Positions 48,765 to 57,266 of a stretch of 64,000 bases of DNA are shown here, piece after piece; position 1 is the stretch's first letter, and each line of letters opens with the position of its first letter. Made by a program: the position numbers and the translations under genes. Under the pieces are notes generated by a model. It saw only the letters and a list, made by a program, of their open reading frames with translations, was not told where the DNA came from and ran no database searches. The stretch covers positions 372,001-436,000 of the forward strand of contig NZ_QQNB01000001.1 of the NCBI RefSeq assembly GCF_003345355.1, read 5' to 3'. This DNA is from Sphingomonas aracearum. Its GTDB lineage: Bacteria > Pseudomonadota > Alphaproteobacteria > Sphingomonadales > Sphingomonadaceae.

Positions 48765-49337
48765 ATGATCGAGGCCGTTCCGCTCACAACCGAGCCATTG
48801 CCGGTAAAGCTGCGAGTGGAGGATTACCTCACCCTCGACCGGCTGGGATCGCTCGACGCCTACGCCCGCACCGAGTTGATCGACGGCAGGATCGTCTACA
48901 CGAATGTACGGCACAAGCCGCGCGCGCGGATCACCTCCCGCCTTGCACTCGTCCTCGGCAATGCGCTGCTCGAAAGCGCCAGCGGTTTGGAGGCGCTGAT
49001 CGGGGGGTCTGTCGCGATGCCTCCGCATGACGTCCCCGTGCCCGACATCGCCATCACGAACGAGCCGGAGGGGACGGGCCTGATCCCGCTCGACTCGCTG
49101 GCGCTCGTCGTCGAGGTAGCCGATGCCACGCTCCGCCACGATCTCGGGCGCAAGCAGGCCGTCTATGCGCGGGCGGGCGTGCCGGAATATTGGGTTGTCG
49201 ACGTGAATGCCGGCGTCATCCACCAGATGTGGGCGCCGTCGGTGGAGAATTACGCCGAACGACGCCAGATCGCCTTCGGCGAGAGGCTGGACGCCGCCAC
49301 CGTCGCGGGGCTGTGCGTCGACACCGGCGGCCTCTAG
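48765..49337 (+). CDS. Uma2 family (DUF820) endonuclease-like protein
   Basis: A 190-residue PD-(D/E)XK-fold protein. The active-site pattern is 'VPVPDIAITNEP', then 'LALVVEVADATLRHDLGRK', with the Asp, Glu and Lys in the expected order, and 'YARAGVPEYWVVDV' is the family hallmark. The family is abundant in cyanobacteria; its substrates are not known. There is no Shine-Dalgarno. Its stop overlaps the convergent gene's stop by four bases. Confidence 0.88.
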   Translation: MIEAVPLTTEPLPVKLRVEDYLTLDRLGSLDAYARTELIDGRIVYTNVRHKPRARITSRLALVLGNALLESASGLEALIGGSVAMPPHDVPVPDIAITNEPEGTGLIPLDSLALVVEVADATLRHDLGRKQAVYARAGVPEYWVVDVNAGVIHQMWAPSVENYAERRQIAFGERLDAATVAGLCVDTGGL

Positions 49338-49750
49338 CCGCGCCAGCGCCAATCGAAGCAGGCGCGCTGGAGCCGCTCGACATAGGCGCGCGCTTCAGGG
49401 CCGTTCCAGGCCGGCGCGTCCGCTCTCCCGCTCCACCAGCCCGCGCCCGGCAGGCGATCGGTTTCGCGCACCACCAGCACCGCCAGTTCGGGTTCGCCGC
49501 GCGCCGACCCGTCACGGTCGATCGCGTCGAGCGTCCGGCATAGCGCGCGCATCTTCGGTCTCGTGAAGCGGTGGCCGAGCTGGCCGAGCAGCTCCGAATA
49601 GCTCAACGCCCGGCCCTCGCCCGCCGCCTCGATCAGCAACGCACGGATTCGCGCCACGTCGGCGATGGCGCCCGGTCCTTCCACCGGCACGATGCCCTCC
49701 GCCTCCAGCCAGCGCGACAGCGTGTCGCCATGGCCGGAGGCGCGCGTCAT
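49334..49750 (-). CDS. Protein of unknown function
   Basis: A 138-residue soluble protein. The middle 'LLIEAAGEGRALSYSELLGQLGHRFTRPKMRALCRTLDAID' looks like a winged-helix-type segment, and 'LAVLVVRETDRLPGAGWW' suggests a conserved core. I cannot name the family. It starts 28 bases after the ettA stop on the same strand and is probably co-transcribed with it. Confidence 0.65.
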   Translation of the reverse strand: MTRASGHGDTLSRWLEAEGIVPVEGPGAIADVARIRALLIEAAGEGRALSYSELLGQLGHRFTRPKMRALCRTLDAIDRDGSARGEPELAVLVVRETDRLPGAGWWSGRADAPAWNGPEARAYVERLQRACFDWRWRG

Positions 49751-49778
49751 CAGCGGGTGAGCTTCTTGCCGTAGCGCG

Positions 49779-51458
<1,680 letters not shown>

Positions 51459-51600
51459 GTCTGGCAGGGCTCCGTCTTTTGAGATGCGGGAAGTTGCCAG
51501 CGATGTAATGGGGAGCCGCGGCGAAGGCAATCGCACGGCCCCGCTTGTCGCCGCCCCCGCCGCTGCCTAAGCCGGTTGCGAAACGAAAAGGGGTTCTTCC

Positions 51601-52998
51601 ATGAAGCGGATCGCACTTGCCCTCGCCACCACGACGCTGCTGGGCGGCCCCGCGCTTGGGCAGCGGACGGCGCCCGCGCCGGTGAAGGTCGATCCCGCGG
51701 TCGGCAAGCTGCGCGACAAGGCGCTGGACGATCACATCGCGTATGACATCGTGGAAGGCCTCACCACCGAGATCGGCCCGCGTCCCGAAGGCTCCGACCC
51801 GCAGGCCCGCGCCCGTGCCTGGGGAGTGGCGCGGCTGAAGGCGCTGGGCTTCAGGAACGTGCGGGTCGAAACCTACACCCTGCCGGTATGGGAGCGCGGC
51901 GTGGAGCTGGCGGAAGTGGTTTCGCCCTTTCCACAGAAGTTGCGCCTCGCCGCGCTCGGCAATGCCGGCGCGACGCCGCCCGCCGGGCTCACCGCGCCGG
52001 TCGTCTTCTTCGAAACCTTCAACGACCTGCTGAACGCCGCCCCGGGCAGCCTTGCCGGCAAGATCGCCTTTGTCTCCAACTCCATGCAGCCCACGCAGGA
52101 CGGATCGAGCTATGGCAGCCAGGGCATTGCCCGCTTCGCCGGCCCGAACGTCGCGGCGACCAAGGGCGCGGCGGCCATCGTCATCCGCTCGATCGGCACC
52201 GATCACGGACGCGGGCCGCATACCGGCTCCACCAACTTCGCGCCCGGCGTGACGCCGATCCCGGCGGCCGCGCTCTCCGTCGCCGACGCCGAGAACCTGG
52301 AGCGGATGGTGAAGCGCGGCAAGCCGGTCACCCTCCATCTCACGCTCACCCCGCGCCAGATCGGCACGCGCGAGAGCGGGAACGTGATCGCCGAGGTGCC
52401 CGGCACCGATCCGAATGCCGGTATCGTGCTGATCGGCGGCCATCTCGACAGCTGGGATCTCGGCACCGGCGCGATCGACGACGCCTCGGGCATCGGCATC
52501 ACCACGGCGGCCGCCAAGTATCTGATGGAAGCCGGCCGGCACCGCCGCACGATCCGCGTGGTATGGTTCGGCGACGAGGAGATGGGCGGGATCGGCGGCG
52601 CGGCCTATGCCAGGGCGCATGCGAACGAACGCCACGCGACGGCCGGCGAGAGCGACTTCGGCGCCGATCGCGTGTGGCGCTTCGAGACCAACCTGCCGGA
52701 CAGCGCCAGGGCGGTCGCGGATCGCCTCGCGGTCGCCCTTGCCCCGCTGGGGATCGTGCGCGGCACGGGCGTGGGCGGCGACGGCACCGATGTCGGCCCC
52801 GTGCTGCGCACCGGGGTCGCCGCGATCGACCTCAACCAGGACGGCACGCGCTATTTCGACTATCACCATACGCCCGAGGACACGCTCGCCCTCATCGATC
52901 CCGTTCAGCTTCGCCAGAACGTCGCGGCATGGACCGCCATGCTCGCCGTTGTCGCCGATGCGCCGGAGGAGATCGGACCGGTAACGCCGAAGGGTTGA
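51601..52998 (+). CDS. M28 family zinc peptidase with PA domain, secreted
   Basis: A 465-residue protein with a signal peptide (MKRIALALATTTLLGGPALG). A protease-associated insert lies at about 130-250. The di-zinc site is visible as His-Asp in 'IGGHLDSWDLG', Asp in 'GAIDDASGIG', Glu-Glu in 'WFGDEEMGG' and His in 'DYHHTPEDTL'. It is probably an aminopeptidase or carboxypeptidase of the Q type acting outside the cytoplasm. Confidence 0.93.
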   Translation: MKRIALALATTTLLGGPALGQRTAPAPVKVDPAVGKLRDKALDDHIAYDIVEGLTTEIGPRPEGSDPQARARAWGVARLKALGFRNVRVETYTLPVWERGVELAEVVSPFPQKLRLAALGNAGATPPAGLTAPVVFFETFNDLLNAAPGSLAGKIAFVSNSMQPTQDGSSYGSQGIARFAGPNVAATKGAAAIVIRSIGTDHGRGPHTGSTNFAPGVTPIPAAALSVADAENLERMVKRGKPVTLHLTLTPRQIGTRESGNVIAEVPGTDPNAGIVLIGGHLDSWDLGTGAIDDASGIGITTAAAKYLMEAGRHRRTIRVVWFGDEEMGGIGGAAYARAHANERHATAGESDFGADRVWRFETNLPDSARAVADRLAVALAPLGIVRGTGVGGDGTDVGPVLRTGVAAIDLNQDGTRYFDYHHTPEDTLALIDPVQLRQNVAAWTAMLAVVADAPEEIGPVTPKG

Positions 52999-53054
52999 TC
53001 CGGAGCGATGAGACGAACCGTTGTTCCGCGACCTTGCCGGCGAATGAATGGGAA

Positions 53055-53082
53055 TTGACGCACGTTACGCGTCCGCTATGAC
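53055..53082 (+). promoter_or_regulatory. Probable sigma-70-type promoter
   Basis: TTGACG (53055-53060) and TATGAC (53077-53082) are 16 bases apart. They lie 61 bases upstream of the small lipoprotein start, which matches a short leader. Confidence 0.45.
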
Positions 53083-53142
53083 CGCACGCTCGCGACGGCA
53101 ATCAGGCTGGACGCGTTTATGGTTTTGCTTGGGAGCAACCGC

Positions 53143-53406
53143 ATGAAGAAGATCGCCTTTGTTCTCGCCGCCGCCGGCCTGATGTCCGTGGCCGCCTGCT
53201 CGAAGTCGCCGGAAGCCGCCGCCGTCGAGAACAACGCCGACATGGTCGCCGACAACCTCGAAATGGCTGCCGACAACATCGAGGACGCCGCCTCGAACGG
53301 CACCGACGCGATGCAGGCGAACGCCGATGCGACGGCCGACAACCTCAACGCCGCTGCCGACAACGTCCGTGACGCTGCCGACGCCAAGGCCGACAACATG
53401 CAGTAA
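53143..53406 (+). CDS. Small Ala/Asp/Asn-rich helical lipoprotein (paralogue)
   Basis: An 87-residue protein with a lipoprotein signal (MKKIAFVLAAAGLMSVAAC) and an 11-residue repeat of the type 'NADMVADNLEMAADNIEDAA' in the mature part. It should form an amphipathic helix at the envelope. It has the same design as the 30082-30363 protein. A sigma-70-type promoter, GGGAGC ribosome site and strong terminator show a single-gene, probably highly expressed unit. Function unknown. Confidence 0.85.
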   Translation: MKKIAFVLAAAGLMSVAACSKSPEAAAVENNADMVADNLEMAADNIEDAASNGTDAMQANADATADNLNAAADNVRDAADAKADNMQ

Positions 53407-53449
53407 TGCCTGTCCCGGGCCTTGCGTCCGGACAGCATCTGCTACGAAA

Positions 53450-53478
53450 GGGCGCTCCCGTTCGGGGGCGCCCTTTTT
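53450..53478 (+). terminator. Rho-independent terminator of the small lipoprotein gene
   Basis: GGGCGCTCCC, loop GTTC, GGGGGCGCCC (10-bp stem with one T-G pair), followed by TTTTT. It is 43 bases past the stop. Confidence 0.9.
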
Positions 53479-53546
53479 CGTCGGGTTCAGCGCCGCAGCG
53501 CATGCTTGCGCCCGCGCAAACGGCCGCTTAAGGCCATGCCACGCGT

Positions 53547-53623
<77 letters not shown>

Positions 53624-53854
53624 CGTTCCGCCGGCAAGACGATGGCGGAGCCATCGGCGAGCTTGAGGCGGGACCGGCCGGCGGCGCTCAAGCGCCGACC
53701 GACCGCGCGGCTTCGCCGCGGCGCCCCGACCGAAGCCTTGCTTTCCCACGCCCGTCGCGGCAAAGCCGCGCCGTCAGTTGCAGCGGTGCTGCGCTGGCCG
53801 AGCCTTGCACGGCGCGAGCATAGCTGTGCTATTTCGTGCGTGCATGCGGCGTGT

Positions 53855-53931
53855 GGGCCTGTAGCTCAATTGGTTAGAGCTGGCCGCTCATAACGGCTAG
53901 GTTGCGGGTTCAAGTCCTGCCGGGCCCACCA
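53855..53931 (+). tRNA. tRNA with CAT anticodon (Ile2 or elongator Met)
   Basis: A complete 77-base cloverleaf with encoded CCA. Acceptor stem GGGCCTG/CGGGCCC, anticodon stem GGCCG/CGGCT with loop CTCATAA. The acceptor and T-arm resemble alphaproteobacterial isoleucine tRNAs whose C34 is changed to lysidine rather than elongator Met tRNAs, but I cannot settle this from sequence alone. Its last 14 bases are part of an attachment-site repeat. Confidence 0.9.
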
Positions 53932-53932
53932 C
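53918..53932 (+). other. Left attachment site (attL core)
   Basis: TGCCGGGCCCACCAC, from the T-arm end through the CCA of the tRNA. The same 15 bases occur at 60030-60044. The flanks differ on both sides (C versus G before, G versus C after). Confidence 0.85.
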
Positions 53933-53937
53933 GCGAA

Positions 53938-54088
53938 GTTCTCATACTTTCCCATATGTTCTCACCGGCTCTCCTGCGATGCAATCCCCTCTGTGCGGAT
54001 GTTTCTCAGACGTTCTCACGAGCCTGCTGACATTCGCGGATCACCTGGGGGTAGCGGCGGGGGTATTGGGCGGGAAAGTGGGGGTATC
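53938..54088. repeat. Left-end repeats, probable integrase arm sites
   Basis: Two short motifs repeat near the left end. GTTCTCA occurs at 53938, 53958 and 54012. GGGGGTA occurs at 54047, 54059 and 54080. GGGGGTA also occurs twice at the right end (59947, 59959), and GAGAAC, the complement of GTTCTC, follows it there. Matching direct repeats inside both ends are typical of tyrosine-integrase arm-type sites. Confidence 0.55.
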
Positions 54089-54143
54089 GAGTTCGCAGGC
54101 GTCAGCGCCTTGCTCGCGGCGGTGCGGCCGCTACGATCCCAGC

Positions 54144-54407
54144 ATGACCGCCCCGCCCCGCGCTCGCCTGGTGATCACCGCGGACATGGCGCGGAAGAAC
54201 TTGGGCGCGATCGCCGCCGAACGGGGCATTACGCTCACGTCCCTCTCCGCCCTGCTCGGCAGGAGCGCGGCCTACATGCAGCAGTATGTTCAGCGAGGAT
54301 CGCCCAAATGGCTGGATCCGGACGATCGCCTGCTGCTGGCCAAGCACCTGCAGGTGGACGAGCGCTTGCTCGGCGCCCGCGACCCGTGGACGCCAGGGGA
54401 AGGCTGA
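54144..54407 (+). CDS. Stand-alone phage-repressor-like HTH protein
   Basis: An 87-residue protein. 'NLGAIAAERGITLTSLSALLGRSAAYMQQYVQRGSP' is the N-terminal HTH seen in sphingomonad S24/LexA-like prophage repressors, and 'LLLAKHLQVDERLLGA' follows. The S24 protease domain is missing, so it is either a natural short repressor or a truncated one. It is the first gene inside the left end of the element. Confidence 0.65.
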   Translation: MTAPPRARLVITADMARKNLGAIAAERGITLTSLSALLGRSAAYMQQYVQRGSPKWLDPDDRLLLAKHLQVDERLLGARDPWTPGEG

Positions 54408-54421
54408 GGCAAGCTGAACGG

Positions 54422-54617
54422 ATGAACGCGGATCGGGAGCGCTGGGCAGAAGCGGTGCTTGTGGAGAAAAGCCACGGCGACGCCGCCCCTGCGTTCATCG
54501 CCGAGCGCATCGGCGCGTTGGGCGCTGGCCGGCGACGAAGGCGGTGTGCAGCGCTGGCGCGAGATCGCGGAGCGCTTCGATCAGCTGCTCGCAGCGCGGG
54601 CGCGGCCGACGAACTGA
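54422..54617 (+). pseudogene. Small phage-island protein gene with a frameshift
   Basis: The ATG at 54422 opens MNADRERWAEAVLVEKSHGD...IAERIGAL. At about 54521 one extra G shifts the frame; reading on in the next frame gives ALAGDEGGVQRWREIAERFD and a stop at 54617. Together they match the short 'RWAEA...IGALALAGD' proteins common in sphingomonad prophages (possibly DUF6961). The restored stop overlaps the next ATG as TGATG, which supports that frame. A sequencing error is possible. Confidence 0.6.
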
Positions 54618-54736
54618 TGCAACGCCGAGCGCTGGTCTTGATCGAGGCGGTGGCCTTGGCGGGGCTGGTCGCCTGGCAGGCTGTTGGGATGCTCTGGTCC
54701 GGCGCGCGTGGCGTGTGGGCGCTGCTTGCGGGATAG
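54617..54736 (+). CDS. Very small membrane protein of the element
   Basis: A 39-residue protein (starts MQRRALVLIEAVALAGLVAW) with one hydrophobic helix. Its ATG overlaps the restored stop of the preceding gene. It has no known family; a holin-like or inhibitor role would be speculation. Confidence 0.5.
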   Translation: MQRRALVLIEAVALAGLVAWQAVGMLWSGARGVWALLAG

Positions 54737-54814
54737 GCCTGCGGCGATTCTGCAGCTGGCAACGCGAGCGCGTTCCTGCTCTGTTCCGCTTGAACTCAGC
54801 AGGCGATTCGATGC

Positions 54815-55111
54815 ATGTCCGCTAACACTCGGCTCGACAATCTCTCCGATCTTATCAAACACAAGGCCAATCTCAAGATCACCTGCGGCTGCGGGCGAGT
54901 GCACGCACTCGATGCGCACCGAGTGCATCGCTATCTGCTTCTTCGGTGCTGGAATACCCAGCTGGAGGCGCTGCGAGCCCGCCTGCGATGCGGCGCCTGT
55001 GGTAGGACTGGTGGTAACCTGCGCGCCTCACCCGAGCCGCCAACGCCCGCCGATCCGTTTCCGCGTACGGAGGCCGACTGGCAGCGCTTGCACCGCCGAC
55101 TGCGCGGGTAG
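54815..55111 (+). CDS. Zinc-ribbon-like small protein of the element
   Basis: A 98-residue protein. 'LKITCGCGRVHALD' and 'ARLRCGACGRTGG' form a CxC...CxxC pair suited to zinc. The C-terminus is charged (EADWQRLHRRLRG). Similar proteins occur in sphingomonad prophages without known function. No strong ribosome site precedes it. Confidence 0.55.
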   Translation: MSANTRLDNLSDLIKHKANLKITCGCGRVHALDAHRVHRYLLLRCWNTQLEALRARLRCGACGRTGGNLRASPEPPTPADPFPRTEADWQRLHRRLRG

Positions 55112-55141
55112 GCGATCGCGCGTAGCAAAGCCGCCGGCTAA

Positions 55142-55165
55142 AGGGCGAGCGTTCGCGCTCGCCCT
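55142..55165. terminator. Shared hairpin between convergent genes
   Basis: AGGGCGAGCG-TTCG-CGCTCGCCCT is a perfect 10-bp stem with a stable TTCG tetraloop, placed exactly between the stops of two convergent genes. On the minus strand it is followed by TTTAG only. It could act in both directions. Confidence 0.6.
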
Positions 55166-55753
55166 CTACTGCGAAGGTGGGATCGCCGACACCGTTACTG
55201 TCGTGCCCGCTAGGCTGGCCGCCCCAAACGGCAGCACATCGATCTTGCCCGCAGTCAGCGCAGTCAGCGTCAACGCGGAGCTTTGAGCAATCCAGCATTT
55301 GACCGGCACGCCGGTCGCCGTCGGCGCGCCGGTGATGTCGCAATCGATCGGCTGCAACGCTGCCGTGTTGATCGCCACCGGATCGCCGAGCATCACCGGT
55401 GCAGTGCCAACGGCAAAGGCGCTGGTCCAGGCGGCCATGCAGGCGTTGCTGGCCGCCAGCACGCAGCTGCCCGTCCGGCTGATCCGCGCCGGCACCCAAT
55501 CGCCGCGCTTATAGGTTGTGGCAGTACCGACCTGGCCCCCCACCATCTCGGCCGAGCCGACCGTGGTAGCCGGCTGCGGCACCGCCGCCTGCACTTGGGC
55601 GGCCGCCGCGGCGGCCTGCTCTGCCTTGATAACGGCTGCGGCGATCTGGCTTTGGATCGCGGACGTATCCACCGGCGAGGGCACCACAGCCAGCTGCGCC
55701 GCGGCAGGCGCCGCCAGTGCAATGGCTAGGCTTGCGCAAAACAGTCGGATCAT
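55166..55753 (-). CDS. Secreted phage-associated protein of unknown function
   Basis: A 195-residue protein with a signal peptide (MIRLFCASLAIALAAPAAAQ). The mature part has an Ala/Gln helix (about 30-60) and then a beta-rich domain with cysteines (SRTGSCVLAASNACMAAW, PIDCDITG, VKCWIA). Its start overlaps the stop of the upstream gene (ATGA), so it belongs to a minus-strand pair. Such signal-bearing proteins sit beside tail genes in several sphingomonad prophages. Confidence 0.6.
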   Translation of the reverse strand: MIRLFCASLAIALAAPAAAQLAVVPSPVDTSAIQSQIAAAVIKAEQAAAAAAQVQAAVPQPATTVGSAEMVGGQVGTATTYKRGDWVPARISRTGSCVLAASNACMAAWTSAFAVGTAPVMLGDPVAINTAALQPIDCDITGAPTATGVPVKCWIAQSSALTLTALTAGKIDVLPFGAASLAGTTVTVSAIPPSQ

Positions 55754-56619
55754 TGCGTCCTCGTGAGGCGGATCATTGACAGGTAGGACCGACTGCTGCC
55801 GGCTGCGGTTGTCAGCGTGACGGTGATCTTGCCCCCGATCGGGGCAATGCCGGTCCAGGTGTCCACCACCAAATTGTCGCTGGGATTGCGCGTCCTGGTG
55901 GAGCCGTTGACGCTGATCGCAGCTGTGCGGGTGGCAAAGGTGCCAACCTGATTGCTCAGGGCCTCCACGGTATAGCCGGAACCGGGCACGGTAATCTCGA
56001 TCGACCAGGTAACGCCGGTATCCGCTCGCACGCTCTGGACGGAGATATCGTCGGGCACAGGTCCGGAGTCGTATCCGGTATCCGTACCGCCACTTGCCGA
56101 TACGCTGGTGCCCGCGCCCGTCACCAGCACCGACACGCCGACTGCAACCGCCCCGTCGACGCGGGTGAGGCTCGACAGGCTGGAGCCTGCCGTGGCTGCG
56201 GTGGGTACGACATTCCAGTTCGGCGTTGTCCGGCTGGCAGTCGATCCCAAGGCGATCTGCACTTGGTCTATTGGTGCCGCAACCGCATTCACCCGCGCTA
56301 GCATTACCGTGCGATAGGAAGTGTCCGGCAAAGCGGACAGCGCGTTAAGCGCCGCCTGCTTGTCTCCGAAATAAGCGGTCGCCTCTGCCTTTTCGACTAG
56401 CAGCGCCTCAAACGGCTTTGCAGGGTACGCCCCGTTGATAATCCGCCCGATGATCGTACGCACGATCTCCCGGCGCAGCACATTAAACCCGAGTGCCGTC
56501 TCGTGGATGCCATCGCCGCTGACATACCAAGGTCGCTGCACCGCGAGCGAGTAGGGGTGGAGCATCGGCACGCCGCGGGCGGCGTCAAACTGTTCGGCGA
56601 CCAGCGCCTGGACTCGGCC
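55750..56619 (-). pseudogene. SGNH-hydrolase/tail protein, 5' end deleted
   Basis: The frame holds a protein whose first recognisable part (ALVAEQFDAARG, then YVSGDGIHETALGFNVLRR) is the C-terminal end of an SGNH/GDSL esterase, including the catalytic Asp-x-x-His (DGIH). A beta-rich appendage follows ('SIEITVPGSGYTVEALSNQVG', ending 'SYLSMIRLTRTQ'). The nucleophile Ser block and all of the N-terminus are absent. The break lies near 56620-56650, against an oppositely oriented truncated gene. Confidence 0.6.
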
Positions 56620-56651
56620 TCTCCGCCGCTATCCATTTTCCTCGCGTAGGG

Positions 56652-57086
56652 CTGCTCGACACGAGCCAGCGGCTCGCGCACGGGCTCGCCCAGTTCGGAC
56701 ACGAGAGCGGTGGCTTCCGCTACATGGAGGAAATCTGGGGCCCGACGGCCGCCCAGCGCGGGTACGAGGGTCGCAAGGATCTCGGCAACACGCAGGCCGG
56801 CGACGGCGTCCGGTTCAAGGGGCGTGGCCCGATCCAGGTGACCGGCCGAGCGAACTATCGCACCTATGGCCGCGCGATCGGCATTGATCTTGAGCGCCGC
56901 CCTGATCTGGCGAGCGTGCCGAGCATCGGTCTGATGGCCTCCTGCGCGTACTGGTCCGCCCACAACCTCAACTCGTTCGCCGATCGCGACGACGTGGAGG
57001 GGCTCACCCGCGCCATCAACGGCGGCCTCAATGGCCTAGCCGATCGCAAAGCGCGCCTGATCGCTGCCCGCACCCTGCTCACCTGA
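56652..57086 (+). pseudogene. GH19 endolysin (chitinase-like lysozyme), 5' end deleted
   Basis: The frame reads LLDTSQRLAHGLAQFGHESG and then GFRYMEEIWGPTAAQRGYEG, RFKGRGPIQVTGRANY and a full C-terminus. HESGG carries the catalytic Glu of GH19, and 'KGRGPIQVTGRANY' is the family signature. No ATG precedes the catalytic Glu; the first ATG (56724) would lose it. Residues before LLDT are missing. It cut peptidoglycan for phage release. The small helical gene at 57098 follows directly. Confidence 0.7.
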
Positions 57087-57097
57087 GGAGAAGACCC

Positions 57098-57229
57098 ATG
57101 CCGAAGATCAAGCTCAACCTGCGCACCATTGTGGCCGCCGCGCTTCAGCTCGCCGCTGCTGCCCCGGTCATCATCGCAGCGATCAAGCCGGCGCTCGACG
57201 CGCTGAAAAAGGACAAGCCGGCGGCCTGA
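57098..57229 (+). CDS. Very small hydrophobic protein next to the endolysin
   Basis: A 43-residue protein (starts MPKIKLNLRTIVAAALQLAA) with one hydrophobic helix and a charged C-terminus (KKDKPAA). It follows the endolysin stop by 11 bases and has GAGGAG upstream. Position and size fit a holin-like or spanin-like phage lysis accessory, but that is inference. Confidence 0.6.
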   Translation: MPKIKLNLRTIVAAALQLAAAAPVIIAAIKPALDALKKDKPAA

Positions 57230-57235
57230 GCCGCG

Positions 57236-57254
57236 CTCTCTCTCTCTCTCTCTC
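57236..57254 (+). repeat. (CT)9 dinucleotide tract upstream of the tail-like gene
   Basis: Nineteen bases of uninterrupted CT lie between the previous stop (57229) and the AAAGGA ribosome site (57256) of the gene at 57267. Dinucleotide runs of this length slip during replication and can change leader or promoter spacing. Confidence 0.85.
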
Positions 57255-57266
57255 GAAAGGACCAGC

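Noticed and set aside
53624..53854. A gene between the two tRNAs
   Set aside because: Only short frames with no ribosome site or protein-like composition; I see nothing in these 231 bases beyond small inverted repeats.
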